64,000 bases of DNA from Oceanospirillum sediminis (GCF_014164585.1 NZ_JACJFM010000011.1:62001-126000), one strand, 5' to 3'. Shown: positions 48,742 through 58,250, counted from the stretch's first letter. Notes: generated by a model not told the origin, from the sequence alone. Made by a program: numbers and translations.

Positions 48742-50388
48742 CTATCGTCCCAGTAATGTCAGAGCAATATTAGGTCTCTGGTTTGCCTGAGCCAGGATAG
48801 AGGAAGAGGCTTGTTGAATAATCTGGTTTCGGGTCAGTGTGGCTGTCGCTTTAGCAAAGTCAGTATCAGTAATACGGGATTTCGAATCAGATACATTAAC
48901 CACGGTATTGGTGTTATTTCTTAAATGAGATTCCAGTCCGTTCAGCGTTGCGCCTAGCTCCTTGCGAATTTCATGGATGTTCTTGATAGCTTTATCAATA
49001 ACTTCAATAGAGCCTCTGGCATTGGCATCTACGTTAACTCCAGATAAACCAAGACGTTCCGCAGTACCACCACGAATCGAAAACTCAGTCCGCTCACCAG
49101 CCTGAGCACCGGTATGCAACTGGAAAGTTTTCTTATGTGGAGGTTCAAACCCACCGTGCCAGTTAGCAATTTTAAAACCTTCCAGTGGCTGTTCCGAGTA
49201 ACTGTTTGAATCGCCAACAGAGTCAATCTGATTTCTAATGCCCATGCCATCGGCATCGAAACCACCGATTGCACCGACATCGTCATTGGTCAGATCCATC
49301 TTGGTATTGATGTAGCTATCGCCTGTATTGGTAACCCAGTCGGTAAAGTCTGTTTCTGAAATACCTAAGAACCTCTGAAACGACTGATCCAGAGTCGTCT
49401 GGCCATCTGCCAGTGATTCAGTAAAGGTGCGGATACCGTCTGAGTAGCCTTCTTCTTTCATTCGGTCATGCAGCATGCGCATAGCAACATATCCACGGGA
49501 ATAGTCAGCACTGGTTGCTGCGCCACCGGTCCAGCCGGTCATAAAGTTAGTGGCGGTGGCTCCTGCATCAGCCAGCAGGCGTTCATCAGCGCCGTGAATC
49601 AGCTCTGCAGTACCTTCCATAAACCAGTTTCTGCTAATAACTGATGCGCTATACTGGTTGAACATAACCGCATGCACCATTTCGTGAGCAATGACCCTGT
49701 CATTGGCGGCAGTGCCGCCAATTAAACCCACCCCTGCGAGAAAGTCTGCCCGACCAATTTCCATGCGGTTAACATCACCAGCAGAACCCCACACCGAGGC
49801 TACAGCTCCACCGCCGCCGGCAACAATATCGATATTAAACTCATCGGTGCCATCACCCTGAATACCGAAATAGGCCTTAATGTTAGCCTCTGATTGTTCA
49901 AGAGCACCGGATAGTTTTAACAGAATATCTCTGTCTGTAGCCGGAGGTGTGGCTTCGTCAACATCCGGGCCCTGGAGTAGTGGCGTGTCTCCACCCAGGT
50001 TTGCAGCTTCAGCTATACTGGTGACGGAAGCGATAAGCTCATCTACTTCCATCTGGGCACCCTCTCGGTCTGCCCTTGTGTAAGTATTGCTGGACATCTG
50101 AACAGCCAGTTGACGCATTCTGAAGGCGATATCCGTAATTTCAGACATAGCACCGTCGGCAATTTGTACAGCAGAGATGCCATCCTGAATATTTCGTGAG
50201 GCTTGCCTTGTGCCTATAATCTGGGTTTCCAGTCTGTCTGAAACCTGCAGGCCTGCCGCATCGTCACGGGCTGAGTTGATTCGGGAACCTGATGACAGCT
50301 GTTCGAATGACTTGTTCATTCGGGCTGTTACATCGCTCAGGTTCGCCATCCCCCTGAGGGCGCTTACATTGGTATTTACAAACAGCAT
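48742..50388 (-). CDS. Flagellin with internal zinc metallopeptidase domain (flagellinolysin)
   Basis: The 548-residue product has a complete flagellin N-terminal D0/D1 region (MLFVNTNVSALRG to about residue 150) and a C-terminal D1/D0 region (about 450-548, ending ANQRPNIALTLLGR). Between them is a peptidase domain with HEMVH at residues 235-239 and the glutamate ligand in WFMEGTAE at 258, giving exactly HEXXH-18-E, the gluzincin spacing. This is the layout of the flagellinolysin family, in which proteolytic flagellins assemble into filaments. The start at 50388 has AAGGAAAA upstream and a FliA-type promoter. No other flagellar gene is in the window. Confidence 0.95.
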   Translation of the reverse strand: MLFVNTNVSALRGMANLSDVTARMNKSFEQLSSGSRINSARDDAAGLQVSDRLETQIIGTRQASRNIQDGISAVQIADGAMSEITDIAFRMRQLAVQMSSNTYTRADREGAQMEVDELIASVTSIAEAANLGGDTPLLQGPDVDEATPPATDRDILLKLSGALEQSEANIKAYFGIQGDGTDEFNIDIVAGGGGAVASVWGSAGDVNRMEIGRADFLAGVGLIGGTAANDRVIAHEMVHAVMFNQYSASVISRNWFMEGTAELIHGADERLLADAGATATNFMTGWTGGAATSADYSRGYVAMRMLHDRMKEEGYSDGIRTFTESLADGQTTLDQSFQRFLGISETDFTDWVTNTGDSYINTKMDLTNDDVGAIGGFDADGMGIRNQIDSVGDSNSYSEQPLEGFKIANWHGGFEPPHKKTFQLHTGAQAGERTEFSIRGGTAERLGLSGVNVDANARGSIEVIDKAIKNIHEIRKELGATLNGLESHLRNNTNTVVNVSDSKSRITDTDFAKATATLTRNQIIQQASSSILAQANQRPNIALTLLGR

Positions 50389-50435
50389 AGTTTTTTCCTT
50401 TTTTATATATGCTGAAAACACTAGTCTGTTTTAGC

Positions 50436-50462
50436 TTATCGGCGGCCGTTGAAATAAATTTA
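50436..50462 (-). promoter_or_regulatory. Sigma-28 (FliA) promoter for the flagellinolysin gene
   Basis: On the minus strand TAAATTTA (50462-50455) is followed after exactly 11 bases by GCCGATAA (50443-50436). The -10 box is the perfect FliA consensus, the spacing is correct, and the -35 box differs slightly from TAAAGTTT. It lies 47 bases before the start codon. Confidence 0.85.
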
Positions 50463-50618
50463 ATATTCTTTTCTGACAGAATCTGTCATTTGTCGTGAAT
50501 GATGGGTCACACTCTGATTTCTGTTATCAGATGGATTCGATACACTAGAGTTAACTCTGTCAGGCGATCGTTTGAATCGACTGATGTTCTTCACAGAATT
50601 AAATAACGAGATAACTGC

Positions 50619-51464
50619 ATGAAATTTCAGGGTACAGATCAGTATGTTGCGACACCGGAGCTCCAGATGGCGGTTAACGCCTGTATTACTCTGGGGCGTC
50701 CATTGCTGATTAAAGGTGAGCCTGGTACAGGTAAAACCATGCTGGCAGAAGAGCTGGCAGAGGCGCTGGGTGTGCGTCTGATTCAGTGGCATATTAAATC
50801 AACCACTAAAGCGCATCAGGGCTTGTACGAATACGATGCGGTATCTCGCCTAAGGGACTCTCAGCTGGGTGACGATAAAGTTCATGATATTAAGAACTAT
50901 ATCAATAAAGGGAAACTGTGGGAGGCTTTTGAGGCGGATGAACAGCTGGTTCTGTTGATTGATGAAGTGGACAAAGCGGATATTGAGTTCCCTAATGATC
51001 TGCTGCTTGAGCTGGATAAGATGGAGTTTCACGTATACGAAACAGGTGAAACCATTAAGGCTAAGCAACGTCCTATCGTTATTATTACCAGTAATAATGA
51101 AAAAGAGCTGCCGGATGCTTTCCTGCGCCGCTGTTTCTTCCACTATATCGCTTTCCCGGATAAAGACACCATGAAACAGATTGTGGATGTGCATTATCCG
51201 GATATTCAGCAGAAACTGGTCTCTGAAGCCCTTGAGCTTTTCTTTGATCTGCGTGAAGTGCGTGGTCTGAAAAAGAAACCATCGACATCTGAGCTGATCG
51301 ACTGGCTGAAGCTGTTAATGGCAGATGATATGAGCCTGGAGATGCTGCAGGATCGTGATGCCTCGAAAGCAATTCCACCATTGCATGGTGCACTGGTGAA
51401 AAATGAACAGGATGTCTCCCTGCTGGAAAAACTGGCCTTTATGCATCGCAGACAGTCCCGATAA
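50619..51464 (+). CDS. MoxR-family AAA+ ATPase
   Basis: The 281-residue product has Walker A GEPGTGKT at residues 33-40, Walker B LVLLIDEVDKAD, and sensor 1 IITSNNEKELPDAFLRRC. MoxR ATPases act as chaperones for metal insertion or complex assembly, often with a VWA partner. The partner gene follows after 15 bases. The target complex is not encoded nearby. Confidence 0.93.
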   Translation: MKFQGTDQYVATPELQMAVNACITLGRPLLIKGEPGTGKTMLAEELAEALGVRLIQWHIKSTTKAHQGLYEYDAVSRLRDSQLGDDKVHDIKNYINKGKLWEAFEADEQLVLLIDEVDKADIEFPNDLLLELDKMEFHVYETGETIKAKQRPIVIITSNNEKELPDAFLRRCFFHYIAFPDKDTMKQIVDVHYPDIQQKLVSEALELFFDLREVRGLKKKPSTSELIDWLKLLMADDMSLEMLQDRDASKAIPPLHGALVKNEQDVSLLEKLAFMHRRQSR

Positions 51465-51479
51465 AAAGGGAGCAGATCT

Positions 51480-52661
51480 ATGCTGATCGATTTTTTTAAT
51501 GACATTCGCAAGGCCGGTGTTCCGACAACATTGCGGGAATTACTGGATTTGTTGTCGGCCCTTGAACAGGGGCTGGTATTTGCCTGTATTGATGATTTCT
51601 ATCTGTTAACCCGCACTTGTCTGGTTAAAGACGAGAAATATTATGATCGTTTTGATCAGGCTTTTGGCGCTTACTTTCATGGCCTGGAAGGGCTGGATGA
51701 TCTGCTGGATAGCCTGATACCAGAGGAGTGGATTCGCAAAGAATTCGAAAAACTGCTGACACCGGAAGAACGGGAAAAAATTAAATCCCTGGGTAGCCTT
51801 AAAGAGCTGCTGGATACGTTTAAAGAGCGTCTTGAAGAACAGCAGAAACGTCATGCCGGTGGTAATAAATGGATAGGCACGGGAGGGACATCGCCATTCG
51901 GAGCTTATGGCTATAACCCGGAGGGCATCCGGATTGGTCAGGATGGCAACCGGCATAACCGGGCGGTAAAAGTCTGGGATAAGCGTCAGTTCCGTAATCT
52001 GGATGACAGTGTGGAACTGGGGACTCGCAATATTAAGGTTGCTCTGAAGCGTCTGAGGCAATTTGCACGCACCGGGGCGGCATCAGAACTGGATCTGGAC
52101 GATACTATCCGCTCAACGGCGCATAATGGCGGTATGCTGGACATTAAGATGGTGCCGGAGCGGCATAATAGTGTGAAGGTATTGCTGTTTTTAGATGTTG
52201 GCGGATCGATGGATAGTTATATCCGCACATGCGAAGAGCTGTTCTCAGCCTGTCGGACAGAGTTTAAACATCTGGAGTACTATTACTTCCACAACTTTAT
52301 CTACGAGTCTGTGTGGCAGGATAATCTGCGCCGTTATAACGAAAGGATTCCGACCCTGGATGTACTGCATAAATACGGATCAGATTATAAGGTGATTTTT
52401 GTTGGTGATGCCTCGATGGCACCTTATGAAATTGCCTTACCCGGAGGCAGTGTTGAGCACTGGAATGAAGAAAGTGGCGCTCAATGGATGCAACGTATTA
52501 CGGATACCTGGTCCAATGTTGTCTGGCTGAATCCGGTGAATGAGGAATACTGGCATTATACTCAGTCTATTGATATGGCGCGTCAGCTGGTGGGGAATCG
52601 TATGTTCCCATTGACTATTGCAGGTATTACCGAGGCTATTACTTTGCTGTCAAAGAAATAG
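51480..52661 (+). CDS. CoxE-like VWA domain protein, MoxR partner
   Basis: The 393-residue product has a helical N-terminal half and a C-terminal VWA_CoxE domain with the MIDAS-like DVGGSMDS at Asp239-Ser243, where the second MIDAS position is Gly rather than Ser, as is common in this family. No signal peptide is present, so it acts in the cytoplasm with the upstream MoxR ATPase. A GGGAG site precedes the ATG. Confidence 0.92.
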   Translation: MLIDFFNDIRKAGVPTTLRELLDLLSALEQGLVFACIDDFYLLTRTCLVKDEKYYDRFDQAFGAYFHGLEGLDDLLDSLIPEEWIRKEFEKLLTPEEREKIKSLGSLKELLDTFKERLEEQQKRHAGGNKWIGTGGTSPFGAYGYNPEGIRIGQDGNRHNRAVKVWDKRQFRNLDDSVELGTRNIKVALKRLRQFARTGAASELDLDDTIRSTAHNGGMLDIKMVPERHNSVKVLLFLDVGGSMDSYIRTCEELFSACRTEFKHLEYYYFHNFIYESVWQDNLRRYNERIPTLDVLHKYGSDYKVIFVGDASMAPYEIALPGGSVEHWNEESGAQWMQRITDTWSNVVWLNPVNEEYWHYTQSIDMARQLVGNRMFPLTIAGITEAITLLSKK

Positions 52662-52675
52662 ACCAGGATCTTAGA

Positions 52676-52716
52676 CATCGGGCCTGCCTGCTTTGGGGCA
52701 GGTCCGATGGTTTTTT
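52676..52716. terminator. Terminator between VWA and MaoC genes
   Basis: CATCGG-CCTGCC pairs with GGCAGG-CCGATG around a short loop, with one unpaired base per side, and six T follow on the plus strand. Confidence 0.85.
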
Positions 52717-52723
52717 ATCCGTT

Positions 52724-53194
52724 TCAGCCGATGGTGATTTCAGGCAGTTCTGGTGCCTGTAGCTCTGCTTTTTCTGTTGGAGCCATGACTGTGGCCGTAC
52801 CCACAACGACCTTTTCTTCGTTCTGGTTAGTGACCAGGGTATCAATAACGACGCGATTTTTGCTCAGTTTCTCCTTTACTGTCAGAGTTACTGTCAGGGT
52901 GTCGGCCAGTTTTACCGGACGACGGAAGCTCAGCTCCTGTCCCAGATAAATGGTGCCAGGCCCTGGCAGTACTGTTGCCAGAGCGGCAGAGATCAGAGAA
53001 CCTGACCACATGCCATGAGCAATCTGCTCACCGAACATAGTCGTTTTAGCAAAGTCCGCATCCAGGTGAACCGGATTAACATCACCGGATACCGCAGCAA
53101 ACAGCACCAGCTCTTTTTCTGTCAGAGTACGTTCCAGAGTAGCGCTATCACCTTCCTGAATCTCATCGTATGTTTTGTTAATCAGTACGCTCAT
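52724..53194 (-). CDS. MaoC-like (R)-specific enoyl-CoA hydratase
   Basis: From the ATG at 53194, which has AGGAGA seven bases upstream, the product has 156 residues; a longer frame from 53254 is unlikely. It has the hot-dog fold hydratase pattern GDVNPVHLDADFA and AHGMWSGSLISA, carrying the catalytic Asp and His. Such PhaJ-type enzymes make (R)-3-hydroxyacyl-CoA from enoyl-CoA. It fits with the acyl-CoA synthetases that follow. Confidence 0.88.
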   Translation of the reverse strand: MSVLINKTYDEIQEGDSATLERTLTEKELVLFAAVSGDVNPVHLDADFAKTTMFGEQIAHGMWSGSLISAALATVLPGPGTIYLGQELSFRRPVKLADTLTVTLTVKEKLSKNRVVIDTLVTNQNEEKVVVGTATVMAPTEKAELQAPELPEITIG

Positions 53195-53358
53195 TAATTT
53201 TCTCCTGTTAAGAATTCCGTCAGATGCAGAATGAGTCGATTTTGGGTAATTCATTAATAATCAGCCTATTACAATGCATGTTACGTGATTATGACGTGAT
53301 GCAAAATGCTTGTTGCAGATCATTTTTCATGCTCTGAGCGGATTATTACTAAAGAGTA

Positions 53359-54141
53359 TTACGCTTTTTTGTGCGTCGCAATAAACTGGCTGACTATCGG
53401 GTTCACCAGACTGGTGTGTGTGACAGGCCCCATATGCCCACAGGCAAGACGATGTTTTTCTGCATCAGGGAAAATGCTTTGCAGTGCGCTGATCACGGCA
53501 TGAGCGGTATCGGTGCTGTACTGACCTTCCAGTAGTAAAACCGGACACTGAATATGCTGCAGCTCTGTCAGGCCTGATGCTTCATTCATCAGCGCACAGA
53601 AGTCCATTGAGACTTTTTGTATCCCCCGGACAAAACGTGTCCGTGTTTTATCACTGAGAGCCTTAAAGGTGCCGGACTGATTCCAGTAGTCGATAAAGAA
53701 CTCTGTTGCTGCATCTGTTCTGTTTTCAGATAGCAGTCGGTCAATCTGTGTCTGAATGTCGAGAATTGTCGCAATAGCCGGATGGTGCTCCGGGAGCAGA
53801 TGAAAGGCAACTGGCTCAAATAAACTCAGGCTGAGTACCTGTTCCGGAAAGTGACGAGCAATCTGAAGTGCGGTTGCCGCACCAAAAGAGTGTCCAACCA
53901 GGTGAAATGGCCGGGAATATAATTTACCTTGTAGAGCCTGTATCTCATCTGAGAGAGAAAAGCTGGCAGAGGCTGCGTCCGGCAGAGTATTCTGACCATA
54001 GCCCTGCAGATCAGGAGCGGAGCAGTCTTCGAATGAAGGTGTCAGTGACGACCATTGCTGGCCATTACTGAGTGAGCTGTGAAGCAGGACAACAGGGTTT
54101 TTGCTGTGGCTTTCCAGAGTAAAAATCTCTGTTTTTATCAT
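53359..54141 (-). CDS. Alpha/beta hydrolase
   Basis: The 260-residue product has the nucleophile elbow VGHSFGAATAL, VVLLHSSLSNGQQW as the oxyanion-hole strand, and a C-terminal CGHMGPVTH with the expected catalytic His. The substrate is unknown. An extra ATG lies three codons upstream. It is on the same strand as, and upstream of, the MaoC gene. Confidence 0.85.
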   Translation of the reverse strand: MIKTEIFTLESHSKNPVVLLHSSLSNGQQWSSLTPSFEDCSAPDLQGYGQNTLPDAASASFSLSDEIQALQGKLYSRPFHLVGHSFGAATALQIARHFPEQVLSLSLFEPVAFHLLPEHHPAIATILDIQTQIDRLLSENRTDAATEFFIDYWNQSGTFKALSDKTRTRFVRGIQKVSMDFCALMNEASGLTELQHIQCPVLLLEGQYSTDTAHAVISALQSIFPDAEKHRLACGHMGPVTHTSLVNPIVSQFIATHKKA

Positions 54142-54397
54142 ATATATCAAGCCTTTGGGTCTTTATATTGCTTGGGGGTAATGCATGAAGTATGACTGCA
54201 GAGTCGCAAATATTTAGCTGAAACGGCTATTGACTCCACTAAAGTCTGATTCTTTCGCAATGCAGCGTAATGCTTAATGAATATACAACATAAACATGTG
54301 ATGTCCGAGAGTTACAAAGCTATCTATGTGACTGATCAGACAGAAAAAACATGCCTATAACAATAAACAGGGCTCAGAAAATAAAAGGTAATTGCCG

Positions 54398-56023
54398 ATG
54401 CATCAGAATATCTACAACATGGGGCTGGATCAGACTCCGGCTAACTATGAAGCGCTGACACCATTAAGCTATCTTAAGCGTGCTGCGTTTGTTTATCCTG
54501 ATTATACCGCTCAGATCCATCATGGTGAAAAGATCACCTGGAAAGAAACTTATCAGCGTGCGGTTCGACTGGCATCGGCGCTGAATAAAGCCGGTATCCA
54601 GAAAGGTGATACGGTTTCTTTTATGTCACCGAATATCCCGGCTCTGTTTGAAGCTCACTTTGGTGTGCCTATGTCCGGTGCGGTGCTGAATGCACTGAAT
54701 ACCCGACTGGATGCGGAAGCGATTGCTTTTATTCTGCAACACGCAGAAACCAAAGTGATTTTTGTGGATCGTGAGTTTTCTGATGTGATCTCCCGTGCCG
54801 TAAAAATGCTGCACAATAAGCCGCGTATCATTGATATTGATGATCCTTTCTATGAAGGCGGTGAGCTGATCGGCGATACCTGTTATGAAGCCTTTATTGC
54901 CGAAGGTGATGATGACTATGGCTGGGAGATGCCTGCTAATGAGTGGGATGCTATTACTCTGAATTATACCTCGGGTACGACAGGTAACCCGAAGGGGGTG
55001 GTTTACCATCACCGTGGTGCATATCTGAATGCGGCGAGCAACATTATGTCCTGGGATATGGGGCATCACCCTGTATACCTGTGGACGCTGCCAATGTTCC
55101 ATTGTAATGGCTGGTGTTTCCCGTGGAGTATCGCTGCAGCCTGTGGCACCAGCGTCAGTCTGCGTCATGTTCGCGTTGAGCCAATCTATGAATCCATCAA
55201 AGAATTTGGCGTTAACCACTTCTGTGGAGCTCCGATTGTTCTGAATATGCTGAACAATGCTGATGATGAGCAGAAAGCGGGGATTGAGCACGAAGTTAAA
55301 GTGATGACTGCAGGTGCTGCCCCTCCGGCTTCCGTAATTGAGGGCATGGAGTCTATGGGCTTCAAAGTGACTCATGTTTATGGTCTGACCGAAACCTATG
55401 GTCCTTGTGTGCTGTGCGAGTGGCACAGTGAATGGGATGATCTGCCTCTGAGTGAGCGGGCTAAGCTGAAGGCTCGTCAGGGTGTACGTGCACCGATGCA
55501 GGAAGGCCTGATGGTGGCGAATCCGAATACGCTGGAGCCTGTGCCTCAGGATGGTAAAACCATGGGGGAAATCTTTATCCGTGGTAACCTGGTGATGAAG
55601 GGATATCTGAAGAACCCGAATACTACCGATGAGTCCTTTGAAGGTGGCTGGTTCCACTCTGGTGACCTGGCGGTATGGCATGAAGATGGTTATATCGAAA
55701 TTAAGGATCGTTCGAAAGATGTGATTATCTCTGGTGGTGAGAATATCTCCTCTATTGAAGTGGAAGATGTGTTGTATCGTCATCCAAAGATTATGGAGGC
55801 TGCTGTAGTGGCGCGTCCTGATGAAAAATGGGGTGAAACCCCGTGTGCTTTTGTAACCCTGACTGCAGGGGCTGAGTTGAGCGAGCAGGATGTTATTCAA
55901 TTCTGTCGCGATAACATGGCTAACTTTAAAGCACCTAAGACTGTTGTTTTTGGCGATCTGCCGAAAACCTCAACGGGCAAGATCCAGAAGTTCATGCTTC
56001 GCGATCGTGCTAAAGAGCTGTAA
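54398..56023 (+). CDS. AMP-dependent acyl-CoA synthetase (medium-chain/AlkK-like)
   Basis: The 541-residue enzyme has the AMP-binding motif YTSGTTGNPKGVVYHH near residue 190, YGLTETYG, and the C-terminal GWFHSGDLAVWHEDGYIEI with DRSKDVIISGGENIS and the adenylation lysine in KTSTGKIQK. Overall it resembles the AlkK-type medium-chain family rather than FadD. An AAGGTAA site precedes ATG 54398; a TTG six bases upstream is less likely. Confidence 0.9.
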   Translation: MHQNIYNMGLDQTPANYEALTPLSYLKRAAFVYPDYTAQIHHGEKITWKETYQRAVRLASALNKAGIQKGDTVSFMSPNIPALFEAHFGVPMSGAVLNALNTRLDAEAIAFILQHAETKVIFVDREFSDVISRAVKMLHNKPRIIDIDDPFYEGGELIGDTCYEAFIAEGDDDYGWEMPANEWDAITLNYTSGTTGNPKGVVYHHRGAYLNAASNIMSWDMGHHPVYLWTLPMFHCNGWCFPWSIAAACGTSVSLRHVRVEPIYESIKEFGVNHFCGAPIVLNMLNNADDEQKAGIEHEVKVMTAGAAPPASVIEGMESMGFKVTHVYGLTETYGPCVLCEWHSEWDDLPLSERAKLKARQGVRAPMQEGLMVANPNTLEPVPQDGKTMGEIFIRGNLVMKGYLKNPNTTDESFEGGWFHSGDLAVWHEDGYIEIKDRSKDVIISGGENISSIEVEDVLYRHPKIMEAAVVARPDEKWGETPCAFVTLTAGAELSEQDVIQFCRDNMANFKAPKTVVFGDLPKTSTGKIQKFMLRDRAKEL

Positions 56024-56033
56024 GGCTCTGTGG

Positions 56034-56053
56034 TAAGCAGCGACGGCTGCTTA
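56034..56053 (+). terminator. Hairpin terminator after the AlkK-like gene
   Basis: TAAGCAGC and GCTGCTTA form a perfect eight-pair stem with a GACG loop, followed by TCTTTCC. Confidence 0.6.
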
Positions 56054-56245
56054 TCTTTCCTGTCTGTAGATTCGGGAGTCGCCAGCGCTGGCCGGGCACT
56101 CCTTTTTTTCTTTCCGTCCTGTATGCTTTTTCCGACCGTAACAGACATGATCCGGAACCCTTGTTCCTTTCTGCTGTCATCTTTTACAGGTTGCCTCTAG
56201 ACTGATATTAATTGTTAAATAATTCTTGCAGTCTGATTAATAAAA

Positions 56246-56259
56246 CAAACGTGCGTTTC
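56246..56259. promoter_or_regulatory. PsrA/FadP-like operator upstream of fadD
   Basis: CAAACGTGCGTTTC fits the PsrA recognition pattern (G/C)AAAC-N(2-4)-GTTT(G/C). PsrA is a TetR-type repressor released by long-chain fatty acids in Pseudomonas and Shewanella. Position upstream of an acyl-CoA synthetase gene supports the assignment. Confidence 0.55.
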
Positions 56260-56388
56260 AATCGGTTGTTTTACTTTTTCCAGCGCCTGGTTTATGTTGT
56301 GACATATTAGTGCCCATAACTTTATTGCCTCACAACAGGGCCGCAAATATTAAAGCAGCAAATAACAATAAAAGCCGGGAGACCACCT

Positions 56389-58089
56389 ATGATCAGTGAG
56401 TTCTTTAAAGAAAAATATCCTGAAGGTATAGAGACAGAAATTGATTTGTCTGCTTACCCTTCCATTCTGGATGTACTGGACGAAGCCTGCGAAAAATTTG
56501 CCGATCGGCCTGCATTTTCAAATATGGGCAAGACGATGTCTTTCAGGGAACTGGACCAGCTGGCCCGTGATTTTGCCGCCTATCTGCAGAATTCTCTGGG
56601 GTTGAAACCTGGTGAGCGTATTGCGATTCAGTTACCCAATACTCTGCAGTATCCTGTTGCATTGTTTGGCGCAATGCGAGCTGGTCTGATTGTGGTGAAC
56701 ACTAACCCTTTATATACCGAACGAGAGATGCGCCATCAGTTCAGAGACTCAGGCGTGAAAGCGCTGGTGGTGCTGGCGAATATGGCTCATCTGGCAGAAA
56801 AGGTTCTTCCAGATACTGATATTCAGCATATCATCATTACAGAGCTGGGTGATATGCATGGCTTTGTGAAGCGTACCCTGATTAATGCTGTGGTCCGCCA
56901 TGTTAAGAAAATGGTGCCAGCCTACTCGATTCCCCAGGCTATACCTTTCCGCCAGGTATTGGCTGAAGGGCGTTCTTTGCCTATGGAAGAGCATCATGCG
57001 CAGGCAGAAGATCTGGCCGTGCTTCAGTACACCGGGGGGACTACCGGTGTTGCGAAGGGGGCTATGCTTAGCCACCGTAATCTGGTGGCCAATATGCTAC
57101 AAGCCCGTATTATCCTGAATACGATTCTGGAAGAAGGTAAGGAATCCGTTATTCTTCCGTTGCCTATGTACCACATTTACAGTTTTACCGTCAGTCTGGT
57201 GCTGATGGAATCCGGCAATCACTCGGTGTTGATTACTAACCCTCGTGATCTCTCTGCTTTTGTCAAAGAGTTATCTAAAACAGAGTTCAGCGGCTTTGTT
57301 GGCCTGAATACACTGTTTGTTGCACTGAGCAACCGTGATGACTTTAAGCAATTGGATTTCTCAAGACTCAAGCTGACTATTTCCGGAGGTATGGCCCTGA
57401 CCCATGCTGCAGAAGAGGAATGGTATGCCATTACCGGCTGTCATATCTATGAAGGGTATGGCATGACGGAAACATCACCAATTGTCAGTTTTAATATGCC
57501 TTGCCATGCTCAGATGGGATCTATTGGTTTGCCTGTTCCGTCAACGGATCTGAAAATTATAGATGAAAGTGGCCAGTCTCTGTTACCGGGAGATACGGGA
57601 GAACTCTGCGTAAAAGGGCCACAGGTGATGATGGGGTACTGGAATCGTCAGGATGAAACAGATCGTACGATTTCACCGGATGGCTGGCTGAATACCGGTG
57701 ATATTGCCGTTATTCAGGAAGATGGCTTTACCCGAATTGTTGATCGTAAGAAAGATATGATCAATGTATCAGGCTTTAATGTTTATCCGAATGAGATTGA
57801 AGATGTCATTGTTTCTCACCATGACATTATCGAGGCCGCCGCTATCGGTGTGCCTGATGATAAAACCGGAGAAGCGATTAAAGTCTTTATTGTCACCCGT
57901 AATGACGCATTGACCATAAAAGAAGTTCAGGAATATTGTCGCAGCCATCTGACAGCATATAAGGTGCCTAAGCAGATCGAGTTCAGAAGTGAGTTGCCTA
58001 AAACCAATGTAGGGAAGGTGTTGCGGCGTACTTTGCGGGATGAAGAACTGAAGCGCATTGAAGAGGCTTCCAGCCCGGCCGCTGCCTGA
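56389..58089 (+). CDS. fadD: Long-chain fatty acid CoA ligase FadD
   Basis: FadD activates long-chain fatty acids for beta-oxidation. The 566-residue product has YTGGTTGVAKGAMLSH near residue 214, GYGMTETSP, the FadD signature region GWLNTGDIAVIQEDGFTRI followed by DRKKDMINVSGFNVYPNEIE, and the catalytic Lys in TNVGKVLRR. Length and motifs fit proteobacterial FadD. A GGGAG site precedes the ATG and a terminator follows. Regulation by a PsrA-type repressor is likely. Confidence 0.94.
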   Translation: MISEFFKEKYPEGIETEIDLSAYPSILDVLDEACEKFADRPAFSNMGKTMSFRELDQLARDFAAYLQNSLGLKPGERIAIQLPNTLQYPVALFGAMRAGLIVVNTNPLYTEREMRHQFRDSGVKALVVLANMAHLAEKVLPDTDIQHIIITELGDMHGFVKRTLINAVVRHVKKMVPAYSIPQAIPFRQVLAEGRSLPMEEHHAQAEDLAVLQYTGGTTGVAKGAMLSHRNLVANMLQARIILNTILEEGKESVILPLPMYHIYSFTVSLVLMESGNHSVLITNPRDLSAFVKELSKTEFSGFVGLNTLFVALSNRDDFKQLDFSRLKLTISGGMALTHAAEEEWYAITGCHIYEGYGMTETSPIVSFNMPCHAQMGSIGLPVPSTDLKIIDESGQSLLPGDTGELCVKGPQVMMGYWNRQDETDRTISPDGWLNTGDIAVIQEDGFTRIVDRKKDMINVSGFNVYPNEIEDVIVSHHDIIEAAAIGVPDDKTGEAIKVFIVTRNDALTIKEVQEYCRSHLTAYKVPKQIEFRSELPKTNVGKVLRRTLRDEELKRIEEASSPAAA

Positions 58090-58118
58090 TTATTCTGGTT
58101 ATCAGCGTATTTTCCGAA

Positions 58119-58149
58119 CCCTCATTGCCTTACGGCAATGGGGGTTTTT
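58119..58149 (+). terminator. Terminator after fadD
   Basis: CCC-CATTGCC pairs with GGCAATG-GGG (with one T-G wobble) around a four-base loop and is followed by TTTTT. Confidence 0.9.
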
Positions 58150-58250
58150 AATGCTCTATGATTATGGTAGGCAAAGGATCCGTTTCAGGTGCTGAAAGTC
58201 GTATTCTGATTATTATTTTTGTTGCAAATGATAACTTTTATCATTAGATT

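Larger units (their letters stand above)
56024..56388. other. Intergenic region between two acyl-CoA synthetase genes
   Basis: This 365-base gap has no supported gene. It contains a terminator hairpin for the upstream gene and a PsrA-like operator about 130 bases before the fadD start. The second half is AT-rich and likely holds the fadD promoter. Confidence 0.65.

Noticed and set aside
50389-50618. Further flagellar genes next to the flagellin gene
   Set aside because: The neighbouring frames are MoxR and VWA genes or cysK; no fliD, fliS or flaG is present on either side.
54626-55900. A 424-codon open frame on the minus strand
   Set aside because: It lies wholly inside the acyl-CoA synthetase gene, which has all family motifs. 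The antisense product is rich in His, Ile and Thr with no recognisable domain, as expected for a shadow frame.
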